From JAEUIE01 sp046350055 (lineage in GTDB: Bacteria > Planctomycetota > Planctomycetia > Gemmatales > HRBIN36), in the NCBI GenBank assembly GCA_046350055.1, contig JAXMBC010000001.1, positions 2,046,001-2,110,000 on the forward strand: 64,000 bases of DNA, given 5' to 3'. Of the stretch, positions 44,386-52,428 are shown one piece after another (within the stretch, counting starts at the first letter, position 1; each line of letters opens with the position of its first letter). The notes under the pieces were generated by a model, which was given only the letters and a program-made list of their open reading frames with translations, had not been told where the DNA came from and searched no databases. Made by a program: the position numbers and the translations under genes.

Positions 44386-44630
44386 GCGGGGAAGAGCGAT
44401 TGTCTATGCAGATTCTAACTTGATGCAAAACATGTAGAGGGCCCATTTTGTCAGTTAACGGATTCGCTAGATTCGCAAGAATACCTACTCTCCGCACATC
44501 CGTTAAGGTTTGCGCATTTTCATACGGAAGGTTGCAAAGATTGCCGATAGAAGGTATGGCGGACCCGGCATTGACCCGGGGGTGGGTCTGTCCCGAAGTT
44601 CCTACTTCGGTGCAGGATGGGGGAGACAAC
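44386..44630 (+). promoter_or_regulatory. Structured leader upstream of the TolC-family gene
   Basis: The 245 bases before the TolC-type gene contain a 9-bp perfect inverted repeat, TTAACGGAT (44455-44463) with ATCCGTTAA (44498-44506), and a second hairpin of 7 bp with loop TCCT (44593-44599 with 44604-44610) about ten bases before the ribosome site. This may be an operator plus structured 5' region. I do not recognise a riboswitch class. Confidence 0.45.
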
Positions 44631-46736
44631 ATGCGTCGCTTGTATCGGTGGCGGTGGTTAGGGGCTTGCTTGATGGCCTGGGGAGCTCTCTCCGGGTGTA
44701 CTCAGCATCACTTCATGACCGAAGCCGATTACAAACATTGCAATTCACTGGCACTGTGCGGCGCTACCGGTCCAGCGTGTCAGGACCCGGCAGATTTGTC
44801 GCGTGTTCCGGAGAGTGGCCAGCTGCGGACGATTCTGTCGCCCGAAGCAGCCAAGACTCGAGAGATTTCTCTCGCTGAGTGTCTGGCCCTTGCTTTGGAA
44901 AAGGGACGTACGGGCGAGAATTTCCGTAACTTCAGCCAGGGTGGCTTGCCTCTGCAGCCCGGCCCGCAGAATGGTCAGTCTGCCCAGTCAGATGCCATTC
45001 GGGTCTTCGCATACGATCCTGCCATTCGTGCTATCGACATAGAGCAATCACTTGCCAAGTTCGATGCCTATATGCGTACTGGCGTTACCTGGAACAAGAT
45101 CGATCGGCCGGTTGGTACCGCTCTCGACTCCTTCCAGGGAGCCTTTGCTCAGATCAATGCAATCGCTCAGGACACCGCTTCGTTTCAGAGCAGCTTGCTG
45201 AAGCCTCTGGCCACTGGTGGTCTGGCTGGTATCTCGTTCAATACGGATTATGAATATTCAAATCTGAATGCCCGAGTGAACCCGGCTTATCGCCCGGTTG
45301 CCTCGCTGATCGTGGAACAGCCACTGTTGCGAGGTGCTGGTATCGGCATCAATGAGCTCCTCGATAGTCATCCAGGTGGTGTGCGGAACACGTTGCCTAC
45401 AGGTGGTCGAGTACCGGGTATTCTCATCAGCCGCCTGAATACGGAAGAATCCAAGATCGAGTTTGAGCGACGCGTATCCAACCTGTGCTACGCTGTTGAA
45501 GAAGCTTACTGGCGGCTTGATGAAGCCTTCTGGATCAAGTACAGCCGTGAAATCGCGCTGCGACAGGCACTTGAATCGTGGAATATTGCGAATGCCAAGT
45601 ACAAGGCAGGCAGTGCGACCCTGCTCGAACTGAAGACTGTGGAAACCCAGTATCGCAACTTCCAGAATCAGTATGTGCAGGCTCTGGGCGGAGTGCTCGA
45701 AGCGGAACGCAAACTGCGTTACATGGTGGGCCTCCCACCTGAAGATGGCTTTCGCCTGATTCCCCTGGATACTCCGAATGAAGCACCGTTCCGGCCCGAT
45801 TATCAGGCCGCTGTCGCGGAAGCTCTCAATGAACGACCCGATCTGAAACAGTCACGGCTCGAAATCCAGCGCAGCCATTTTGATGTGTTGCGGACTGCCA
45901 ATAACCTGCTGCCTGATGTACGTGCCTTTGCCAATTACGATTTCCAGGGCCTTGGCGGCAAGCTCGATGGCGATGGACCCAATAACGCTTTCACTCCCAT
46001 TCTGAACAACCAGTTCCAGAACTGGAGTGTGGGTATGATAGCCACCATGCAGCTGGGCTTTCGTAATGAACATGCTGAAGTGCAGCGGGCCAAGTTCCAG
46101 CTGATGCAGCGAACGCTCTCGCTCCAGGAAAACGAAACCCGCGTGATCTATGAACTGACCCAGATCATCCGTCAGCTGATTGAAAATCACCGCGCTATTG
46201 AAATTAACCGTGGCCAGCGCATCGCTGCTTCGGAAGTGGTAAAACTGAGATACCAGGCATACAAGGCCGGCAAGGAAACCATCAACTTCCTGCTTGAAGC
46301 CCAGCGTGATCTGGCTGATGCGTTGCGGCAGGAACACACCGCAATCACCAATTACAACATTGCCCTGGCCAACTTCGAAGCAGTCAAGGGTTCCATCATG
46401 GCTCACAACAATGTGAAGATCATGGATGGCCCGCTGCCTGAATGTGTCGAAGCACGTGCCAGCGAGCACCTGCAGCAGCGCATGGGAGCCATCATCATCC
46501 GCGAAAGTGGTACTGGTCCGCTGTTCGAAAAGACTGGCGGCATGGTGGGAACAAGCCTGCCTGGCAAACCGGTTTCCATCAAGGAAGTAAACGAAGCGGC
46601 CAAGTCACTACCTGAACTGCCCGAGAATCCGGGAACACCAGTATCTGTTGAACCAGCCAAGCCGGAACAGCCTGTCAAGCCGGTCAGTGTCAACAATATG
46701 TCCCTGCTTCCACCGGTGGTTCCACCAGGCAACTGA
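44631..46736 (+). CDS. TolC-family outer-membrane lipoprotein
   Basis: A 701-residue lipoprotein of the outer-membrane efflux (TolC/OprM) family. The leader (MRRLYRWRWLGACLMAWGAL) ends in lipobox LSGC (Cys23). Two long helical, repeated halves with beta-strand segments follow (AECLALALEKGR near 90, LNTEESKIEFERRVSNL, and NERPDLKQSRLEIQRS near 420). A Pro-rich tail of about 80 residues closes the protein. It would form the exit channel of a tripartite pump, but no membrane-fusion protein or inner pump gene is adjacent. ATG 44631 is well supported by GGGGGAG nine bases before. A structured leader precedes it and a bidirectional hairpin follows. Confidence 0.9.
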   Translation: MRRLYRWRWLGACLMAWGALSGCTQHHFMTEADYKHCNSLALCGATGPACQDPADLSRVPESGQLRTILSPEAAKTREISLAECLALALEKGRTGENFRNFSQGGLPLQPGPQNGQSAQSDAIRVFAYDPAIRAIDIEQSLAKFDAYMRTGVTWNKIDRPVGTALDSFQGAFAQINAIAQDTASFQSSLLKPLATGGLAGISFNTDYEYSNLNARVNPAYRPVASLIVEQPLLRGAGIGINELLDSHPGGVRNTLPTGGRVPGILISRLNTEESKIEFERRVSNLCYAVEEAYWRLDEAFWIKYSREIALRQALESWNIANAKYKAGSATLLELKTVETQYRNFQNQYVQALGGVLEAERKLRYMVGLPPEDGFRLIPLDTPNEAPFRPDYQAAVAEALNERPDLKQSRLEIQRSHFDVLRTANNLLPDVRAFANYDFQGLGGKLDGDGPNNAFTPILNNQFQNWSVGMIATMQLGFRNEHAEVQRAKFQLMQRTLSLQENETRVIYELTQIIRQLIENHRAIEINRGQRIAASEVVKLRYQAYKAGKETINFLLEAQRDLADALRQEHTAITNYNIALANFEAVKGSIMAHNNVKIMDGPLPECVEARASEHLQQRMGAIIIRESGTGPLFEKTGGMVGTSLPGKPVSIKEVNEAAKSLPELPENPGTPVSVEPAKPEQPVKPVSVNNMSLLPPVVPPGN

Positions 46737-46782
46737 TGATCAGGATGCTGACTGTGCCAGACCATAAGTCCTGAAACGCAAC

Positions 46783-46812
46783 GAGACTGAGCCAAAAGCT
46801 CAGTCTCTTGTT
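46783..46812. terminator. Bidirectional hairpin after the TolC-type gene
   Basis: A 10-bp perfect stem (46783-46792 with 46798-46807) and a loop of five bases, with TTGTT following on the plus strand. It lies between the TolC-type gene and the convergent small lipoprotein gene at 46827 and can serve both. Confidence 0.75.
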
Positions 46813-46826
46813 ACCTGGGGCAAGAA

Positions 46827-46994
46827 TCACTGTGGTTTAGGCAGTGTGTCTTCTGCGACAGGGTGATTATTCCCGTTTTTGGTCACCGACCCGCCTGGCT
46901 TGACCCCGGTAGCTGTCGGCGAAGCATACCTGAGATCGTCGCTGCATCCAGCGACTGCAAACACCAGGAAAACGACACAGAGAAAGAGACGCAT
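46827..46994 (-). CDS. Small lipoprotein, orphan paralogue of the DUF1559-linked family
   Basis: A 55-residue lipoprotein, starting at ATG 46994: MRLFLCVVFLVFAVAGC as leader and lipobox, then DDLRYASPTATGVKPGGSV. It is clearly homologous to the 53-residue lipoproteins at 47149, 49163 and 50803, sharing Y-x-SPT-x-x-GVKP and the D-x-LP ending. Unlike those, no DUF1559 gene lies directly upstream, so it is an orphan copy. The ribosome site is GAGGTTG about five to ten bases before the ATG. Function unknown. Confidence 0.75.
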   Translation of the reverse strand: MRLFLCVVFLVFAVAGCSDDLRYASPTATGVKPGGSVTKNGNNHPVAEDTLPKPQ

Positions 46995-47102
46995 GTGCAA
47001 CCTCATAACAGAAGAATGAAAAAGGTCACTACATATTCCTACGCCAACACAGTTCTCAGAGTTTAAGCGGGCCAGAAGGAATTGGTCACGAACTGAAATA
47101 AA

Positions 47103-47127
47103 AAAGACTGAGCGAAGCTCAGTCTTT
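47103..47127 (-). terminator. Hairpin ending the copy-2 DUF1559/lipoprotein unit
   Basis: An 11-bp perfect stem (47103-47113 with 47117-47127), loop GAA; preceding A-run gives a T-run on the minus strand. It lies 20 bases after the lipoprotein stop. Confidence 0.8.
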
Positions 47128-47148
47128 CATCGTTAGCAGAGATGAAGG

Positions 47149-47310
47149 CTAGCCGGGAAGCTTGTCTTCCACTGTCTTTTGATTGCTCTTGTCACCGGTT
47201 ACCGTCTTGTTGGGCTTCACGCCGGAACCAGTCGGTGAAACATACTTGGGTTCACCACTGCAACCAACAAACAGAAAAGCAGCTACAACAGCACAGGCAA
47301 ACACTCGCAT
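47149..47310 (-). CDS. Small lipoprotein of DUF1559 unit 2
   Basis: A 53-residue lipoprotein (MRVFACAVVAAFLFVGC, lipobox FVGC) with a 36-residue mature peptide, Lys-rich, carrying KYVSPTGSGVKP and KTVEDKLPG. It differs from units 3 and 4 only by Val for Leu in the leader. The start at 47310 follows GAGG. Between it and the DUF1559 stop lies a strong hairpin and T-run only about 20 bases before the ribosome site, so it must be made by read-through or from a promoter inside the DUF1559 gene. The Lys-rich mature peptide on a lipid anchor suggests an envelope peptide that contacts its DUF1559 partner, as inference. Confidence 0.8.
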   Translation of the reverse strand: MRVFACAVVAAFLFVGCSGEPKYVSPTGSGVKPNKTVTGDKSNQKTVEDKLPG

Positions 47311-47324
47311 GGGATACCTCGTGA

Positions 47325-47363
47325 TAAAAAAAATGTCTCAGGAAGCAAGCTTCCTGAGACATT
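47325..47363 (-). terminator. Strong hairpin between DUF1559 copy 2 and its lipoprotein
   Basis: A perfect 15-bp stem (47332-47346 with 47349-47363, loop AA) followed by a run of T on the minus strand, only 12 bases after the DUF1559 stop. Such strength suggests termination of most transcripts before the lipoprotein gene. Confidence 0.88.
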
Positions 47364-47375
47364 GTAAGGGGATAA

Positions 47376-48530
47376 CTATTCCGTGATCGAAGCGGTGTCG
47401 AAATTGAGACCATCGCGACGGCCACCCATCTGCTGGAGAGCGGTCCAATCAGGCTGAACAGCGTAAGCCTGGGCACCGGTCATACCAGTGGTGATACCAG
47501 TCAGGTTACGGGTGTTGCCGAAACGGATCGTCTTCACGCTTGCGTCAGCATTGGTGAACTGAACGCCAGCAGCATGGAAGGAGCTGAATCGTCGGAATTC
47601 AGCGGTGGTACCATCGGGATCCACTGGACGATAGAGGCCAGGGAACGTCGTGAAGGAACTGGCACCAGCCCAGGCAACGTTGGTGGATTCACGCACGGTC
47701 GTGCCTTCCCACCAGCCACGGGAACCGCAATGCTCGCCGAAGAACAGCGTATTGCTGGTACCGTCCTGAACAGTCAACTGACCGAGGGTCAGCGTACCGC
47801 GATTCACGAACACGCCTTCGAACAGGCCGATCAGAGCACTGGGGGTACCCTGTGCACCGTTGAAGTAGGAGCAACCATTCACACCGGAGTAGTTGGTCAC
47901 GCCGAGTGGATAGTAGGCTTCAGCTCCAACGCCGTTGTCATACCATGCACCAGTAGCAACGCCACCAGTGGTCTGGTACTGCAGCACGCCGATGACCTGG
48001 CCACCGGTACCGTTGTAGGCTGCAGAGAATGGATAAGCCGAGGGGCAGAGGAATGGCTTCAGTTTGGCAGTTGCTGCACGATAGTTCCAGTTTACGGTGT
48101 TGCCGTAAGGAGCACCGGGCCAATCGAACCACAACTGATTCAGCTGAGCAGGGGTCTGCAGCGAACCGGTATTCGCCAGCGTGAAGAGCTTGAAGACGTT
48201 ATCAGCTTCCATGTAAGGAAGGAGATACACGAGCAAGCCGGTCCACGAGCCATAGTTGAAGGCATTATTGAACAGACCATTGGCACCATTCTTGTCTGGG
48301 CCATTCATTGCCGGAGGCAACTTGTTGTAATCGTTATGGTAATTATGTGCGGCAATCGAGATCTGGCGCAGATTCGACCCGCACAGCATTTTGTTTGCAG
48401 CTTCGCGGACCTTTTGAATGGCCGGCAGCAGAAGAGCCATCAGCAGCGCGATGATGGCGATCACGACGAGCAGTTCAATCAGCGTAAAAGCTGACTGTCG
48501 CTTGCCTGTTCCAGGCAGAGCACGATTCAT
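47376..48530 (-). CDS. DUF1559 pseudopilin-like protein (copy 2)
   Basis: A 384-residue DUF1559 protein. The leader MNRALPGTGKRQSA is followed by FTLIELLVVIAIIALLMA with Glu5, the prepilin peptidase signature, then LLLPAIQKVREAANKM. The large extracellular domain contains NGCSYFNGAQG and SNTLFFGEHCGSRGWWEG, ending in the family motif for H-AAGVQFTNADASVKTIRFGN. A GGGAGG site precedes ATG 48530. It is similar to copies 3 and 4 but differs in many positions of the variable domain, so it is the older relative in this array. Expected location is the cell envelope; the function of the family is not established. Confidence 0.93.
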   Translation of the reverse strand: MNRALPGTGKRQSAFTLIELLVVIAIIALLMALLLPAIQKVREAANKMLCGSNLRQISIAAHNYHNDYNKLPPAMNGPDKNGANGLFNNAFNYGSWTGLLVYLLPYMEADNVFKLFTLANTGSLQTPAQLNQLWFDWPGAPYGNTVNWNYRAATAKLKPFLCPSAYPFSAAYNGTGGQVIGVLQYQTTGGVATGAWYDNGVGAEAYYPLGVTNYSGVNGCSYFNGAQGTPSALIGLFEGVFVNRGTLTLGQLTVQDGTSNTLFFGEHCGSRGWWEGTTVRESTNVAWAGASSFTTFPGLYRPVDPDGTTAEFRRFSSFHAAGVQFTNADASVKTIRFGNTRNLTGITTGMTGAQAYAVQPDWTALQQMGGRRDGLNFDTASITE

Positions 48531-49162
48531 GCAGACCTCCCTACAAGTAGGAAAAAAAGGAAACGAGCTTGGAAATAATCACAAGCTCTGCATCCAATGT
48601 TAAAGGGATCATCATGCGTTACAACGCAAGTTCGAAATTCTAATAGGATCGTAACTCATTAGTCGATTCATCATTAATGCAGATTGGATGAGGAAGACAG
48701 AGCCTTCCGCAACTCCTGTGTCACTGACAGCATCATGGAGCGTGTTGCCATCGCAACGCTTGATGACGTATTCATTGAATAAACCGCTGCAAATCAGCCC
48801 GTGTTCTTCTTGAGGCTGCTGCAGATACGGTAAATACATGTGTATATTATTTGATGGTCTTATGTATAAAAGTGAAAGAGCATCTTCATGAGCTGCGTTA
48901 GTACTTCAATCATCAATCGTTAATCTCACTGTCATCAAAGGTACTCCCCTTATGGGGTAGCAGGTGGTTGCTGTTGTTGAATTGCGTTTCATCGATCTGT
49001 GAAGTCTCTATCTCTTACGATGTGTGGGCTTGCCGATGCAAGCTTTCGCTGGATGGCAATGAGCTGTATGTCTCAGTCTCGATGAGACAACGCAGAATGG
49101 TGTATGTAGAAATGCAAAAAGACTGAGCAATGCTCAGTCTTTCATCTACTAACAGAGGATTG
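48531..49162. other. Gene-poor AT-rich spacer
   Basis: About 630 bases between DUF1559 copy 2 and the copy-3 lipoprotein. The right part of the array unit 3 hairpin lies at its end. The first 150 bases resemble the leader of copy 3. The rest contains a small palindrome (CTCCCCTTATGGGGTAG near 48940) but no convincing gene. A 75-codon frame at 48612-48839 on the minus strand has no family support or clear ribosome site. Confidence 0.5.
49118..49142 (-). terminator. Hairpin ending DUF1559 unit 3
   Basis: An 11-bp stem (49118-49128 with 49132-49142), loop of three bases, T-run on the minus strand; equal to the one in units 2 and 4 apart from the loop. Confidence 0.8.
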
Positions 49163-49324
49163 TTAGCCAGGGAGCTTGTCTTCCACTGTCTTTTGATTGC
49201 TCTTGTCACCGGTCACCGTCTTGTTGGGCTTCACGCCGGAACCAGTCGGTGAAACATACTTGGGTTCACCACTGCAACCAACAAACAGGAAGGCAGCTAC
49301 TACAGCACAGGCAAACAGGCGCAT
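49163..49324 (-). CDS. Small lipoprotein of DUF1559 unit 3
   Basis: A 53-residue lipoprotein with leader MRLFACAVVAAFLFVGC and mature segment SGEPKYVSPTGSGVKPNKTV, ending KLPG. It matches the unit-4 peptide residue for residue. The start at 49324 lies in the same relation to the hairpin as in the other units. It is too short to be seen by gene finders with usual cut-offs. Role unknown. Confidence 0.82.
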   Translation of the reverse strand: MRLFACAVVAAFLFVGCSGEPKYVSPTGSGVKPNKTVTGDKSNQKTVEDKLPG

Positions 49325-49340
49325 GGGATACCTCACGATG

Positions 49341-49380
49341 TAAAAAAAAATGTCTCAGGAAGCTTGCTTCCTGAGACATT
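49341..49380 (-). terminator. Strong hairpin between DUF1559 copy 3 and its lipoprotein
   Basis: A perfect 15-bp stem (49349-49363 with 49366-49380), loop TT, and a run of nine A on the plus strand (T on the minus strand). Located 12 bases after the DUF1559 stop. Confidence 0.88.
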
Positions 49381-49392
49381 ATATGGAGATAA

Positions 49393-50550
49393 CTATTCAG
49401 TGATCGAAGCGGTGTCGAAATTGAGACCATCGCGACGGCCACCCATCTGCTGGAGGGCGGTCCAATCAGGCTGAACAGCGTAGGCCTGGGCACCAGTCAT
49501 GTTGGTGGTGATGCCAGTCAGGTTACGGGTGTTGCCGAAACGGATCGTCTTCACGCTTGCGTCAGCATTGGTGAACTGAACGCCAGCAGCATGGAAGGAG
49601 CTGAAACGACGGAATTCAGCGGTGGTACCATCGGGATCCACTGGACGATAGAGGCCAGGGAACGTGGTGAAGGAGCTGGCACCAGCCCAGGCAACGTTGG
49701 TGAGTTCGCGACCAGTGGAAGCTTCCCACCAGCCACGGGAACCGCAATGCTCGCCGAAGAACAGCGTATTGCTGGTACCGTCCTGAACAGTCAACTGACC
49801 GAGGGTCAGCGTACCGCGATTCACGAACACGCCTTCGAACAGACCGATCAGAGCGCTAGGAGTGCCCTGTGCACCGTTGAAGTAGGAGCAGCCGTTCACG
49901 CCGGAGTAGTTGGTGGCACCGAGAGGATACCAGGGTTCGACGCCGACGCCATTGTCATACCATGCACCAGTAGCAACGCCACCAGTGGTCTGATACTGCA
50001 GCACGCCAATGATCTGACCACCGGTACCGTTGTAGGCAGCGGTGAAGGCAAAGGCGGAAGGACACAGGAACATCTTCAACTTGGCAGTTGCAGCGCGGTA
50101 GTTGCAAGGAGGATTGGTGGAGCCATAAGGAGCACCGGGCCAATCGAACCACAGCTGGTTCTGCTGAGCAGGTGTCTGCAGCGAGCCAGTGTTGGCCAGC
50201 ACAAACAGCTTGAAGACGTTATCAGCTTCCATGTAAGGAAGGAGATAAGTCAGCAAACCGGTCCACGAGCCATAGTAGAAGGCGTTCGAGAACAGGCCGT
50301 TGGCGCCATTCTTGTCAGGGCCGTTCATGGCTGGAGGCAGTTTGTTGTAATCGTTGTGATAGTTGTGAGCAGCAATCGAGATCTGGCGCAGATTCGACCC
50401 GCACAACATTTTGTTCGCAGCTTCGCGGACCTTTTGAATGGCCGGCAGCAGAAGAGCCATCAGCAGCGCGATGATGGCGATCACGACGAGCAGTTCAATC
50501 AGCGTAAAAGCTGACTGTCGCTTGCCTGTTCCAGGCAGAGCACGATTCAT
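49393..50550 (-). CDS. DUF1559 pseudopilin-like protein (copy 3)
   Basis: A 385-residue intact DUF1559 protein with the same N-terminus as copy 2. The signature helix and the C-terminal GVQFTNADASVKTI motif are preserved. It is nearly identical to copy 4 across most of the gene, including nucleotide level, but in the last 60 codons copy 4 resembles copy 2 instead (for example GITTGMTG versus GITTNMTG here). A GGGAGG ribosome site precedes ATG 50550. A cell-envelope location is expected from the prepilin signal. Its role is not known. Confidence 0.93.
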   Translation of the reverse strand: MNRALPGTGKRQSAFTLIELLVVIAIIALLMALLLPAIQKVREAANKMLCGSNLRQISIAAHNYHNDYNKLPPAMNGPDKNGANGLFSNAFYYGSWTGLLTYLLPYMEADNVFKLFVLANTGSLQTPAQQNQLWFDWPGAPYGSTNPPCNYRAATAKLKMFLCPSAFAFTAAYNGTGGQIIGVLQYQTTGGVATGAWYDNGVGVEPWYPLGATNYSGVNGCSYFNGAQGTPSALIGLFEGVFVNRGTLTLGQLTVQDGTSNTLFFGEHCGSRGWWEASTGRELTNVAWAGASSFTTFPGLYRPVDPDGTTAEFRRFSSFHAAGVQFTNADASVKTIRFGNTRNLTGITTNMTGAQAYAVQPDWTALQQMGGRRDGLNFDTASITE

Positions 50551-50756
50551 GGAGACCTCCCTACAAGTAGGAAAATGAGAAAACGAGCTTGGAAGAAAAT
50601 CACAAGCCCTTCATCCATTATTAAAGGGATCCTCATCCGTTACAACCCAAGTTCGAAATTCTAATCAGATTGTAATTCATGAGTAAATCCATCATTAATG
50701 CAGATTAGATGAGAATAGATGATCTGGCAACACAGAACGGAGTGGTTCAATTGCAA

Positions 50757-50781
50757 AAAGACTGAGCGTTGCTCAGTCTTT
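50757..50781 (-). terminator. Hairpin ending DUF1559 unit 4
   Basis: An 11-bp stem (50757-50767 with 50771-50781), loop GTT, 21 bases after the lipoprotein stop. Confidence 0.8.
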
Positions 50782-50802
50782 CATCGCTAACAGGGATGAA
50801 GG

Positions 50803-50964
50803 CTAGCCAGGGAGCTTGTCTTCCACCGTCTTCTGATTGCTCTTGTCACCGGTTACCGTCTTGTTGGGCTTTACGCCGGAACCAGTCGGTGAAACATACT
50901 TGGGTTCACCACTGCAACCAACAAACAGGAAGGCAGCTACAACAGCACAGGCAAACAGGCGCAT
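50803..50964 (-). CDS. Small lipoprotein of DUF1559 unit 4
   Basis: A 53-residue lipoprotein identical in protein sequence to that of unit 3 (MRLFACAVVAAFLFVGC leader). The start is ATG 50964. An in-frame extension upstream to 51018 reads through the hairpin and is not real. It remains intact although its DUF1559 partner is frameshifted, which may tell whether the lipoprotein is useful alone. Confidence 0.82.
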   Translation of the reverse strand: MRLFACAVVAAFLFVGCSGEPKYVSPTGSGVKPNKTVTGDKSNQKTVEDKLPG

Positions 50965-50981
50965 GGGATGCCTCACGATGT

Positions 50982-51019
50982 AAAAAAAATGTCTCAGGAA
51001 GCTAGCTTCCTGAGACATT
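50982..51019 (-). terminator. Strong hairpin between DUF1559 copy 4 and its lipoprotein
   Basis: A 15-bp perfect stem (50988-51002 with 51005-51019), loop TA, and T-run on the minus strand. Its stem is identical to those of units 2 and 3, 11 bases after the DUF1559 stop. Confidence 0.88.
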
Positions 51020-51030
51020 ATAGGAGATAA

Positions 51031-52187
51031 CTATTCCGTGATCGAAGCGGTGTCGAAATTGAGACCATCGCGACGGCCACCCATCTGCTGGAGGGCGGTC
51101 CAATCAGGCTGAACAGCGTAAGCCTGGGCACCGGTCATACCAGTGGTGATGCCGGTCAGGTTACGGGTGTTGCCGAAACGGATCGTCTTCACGCTTGCGT
51201 CAGCATTGGTGAACTGAACGCCAGCAGCATGGAAGGAGCTGAAACGACGGAATTCAGCGGTGGTACCATCGGGATCCACTGGACGAAGAGGCCAGGGAAC
51301 GTGGTGAAGGAGCTGGCACCAGCCCAGGCAACGTTGGTGAGTTCGCGACCAGTGGAAGCTTCCCACCAGCCACGGGAACCGCAATGCTCGCCGAAGAACA
51401 GCGTATTGCTGGTACCGTCCTGAACAGTCAACTGACCGAGGGTCAGCGTACCGCGATTCACGAACACGCCTTCGAACAGACCGATCAGAGCGGCTAGAGT
51501 GCCCTGTGCACCGTTGAAGTAGGAGCAGCCGTTCACGCCGGAGTAGTTGGTGGCACCGAGAGGATACCAGGGTTCGACGCCGACGCCATTGTCATACCAT
51601 GCACCAGTAGCAACGCCACCAGTGGTCTGATACTGCAGCACGCCAATGATCTGACCACCGGTACCGTTGTAGGCAGCGGTGAAGGCAAAGGCGGAAGGAC
51701 ACAGGAACATCTTCAACTTGGCAGTTGCAGCGCGGTAGTTGCAAGGAGGATTGGTGGAGCCATAAGGAGCACCGGGCCAATCGAACCACAGCTGGTTCTG
51801 CTGAGCAGGTGTCTGCAGCGAGCCAGTGTTGGCCAGCACAAACAGCTTGAAGACGTTATCAGCTTCCATGTAAGGAAGGAGATAAGTCAGCAAACCGGTC
51901 CACGAGCCATAGTAGAAGGCGTTCGAGAACAGGCCGTTGGCGCCATTCTTGTCAGGGCCGTTCATGGCTGGAGGCAGTTTGTTGTAATCGTTGTGATAGT
52001 TGTGAGCAGCAATCGAGATCTGGCGCAGATTCGAACCGCACAGCATTTTGTTCGCAGCTTCGCGGACCTTTTGAATGGCCGGCAGCAGAAGAGCCATCAG
52101 CAGCGCGATGATGGCGATCACGACGAGCAGTTCAATCAGCGTAAAAGCTGACTGTCGCTTGCCTGTTCCAGGCAGAGCACGATTCAT
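51031..52187 (-). pseudogene. DUF1559 pseudopilin-like gene with frameshift (copy 4)
   Basis: The fourth copy reads like copy 3 from ATG 52187 to about codon 300, then leaves frame: at 51281-51290 the plus strand has GGACGAAGAG where copies 2 and 3 have GGACGATAGAG, a one-base deletion. The N-terminal frame then runs on to a stop at 51189 (332 residues), while the missing end (117-residue frame, 51031-51384) continues in another frame with the intact C-terminal motif. The protein would lack the conserved ending. It is a recent pseudogene, or a sequencing error in a repetitive locus. It is mosaic: the 3' end resembles copy 2, the rest copy 3. Confidence 0.88.
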
Positions 52188-52428
52188 GGAGACCTCCCTA
52201 CAAGTAGGAAAATGAGAAAACGAGCTCGTACGAGCACAAGCTCAGGGTAAATATTAACGCTGTATTAAATCAATTACAATAGAAAAAGTTAATTATTTTC
52301 ATCGGATTATCATCAGACGGGGACAACACACGCTGATTTGCGTTTGTTTTTGAGGCTTTTTTTCACGCAAGGGTAATTCGAAGGCCAACGAGAATTGGTT
52401 CATGAGCTACTTTTAATTCATGATTCCA

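Larger units (their letters stand above)
47149..52230 (-). repeat. Tandem array of three DUF1559/lipoprotein units
   Basis: Three repeated units in the same orientation (about 47103-48700, 49118-50720 and 50757-52230), each with DUF1559 gene, 15-bp hairpin, lipoprotein and 11-bp hairpin. Upstream sequences of copies 2 and 3 are recognisably similar for about 150 bases. Copy 4 agrees with copy 3 only to about 40 bases upstream of its ATG. Hairpin stems are identical while loop bases vary (AA, TT, TA). Confidence 0.9.

Noticed and set aside
47574..48494. Long plus-strand frames of 306-307 codons opposite DUF1559 copies 2 and 3
   Set aside because: They are shadows of the DUF1559 genes; the same frame recurs only because the genes are duplicates.
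48612..48839. A 75-codon gene in the spacer of the DUF1559 array
   Set aside because: No ribosome site or recognisable protein features; the region looks like leader and spacer sequence.
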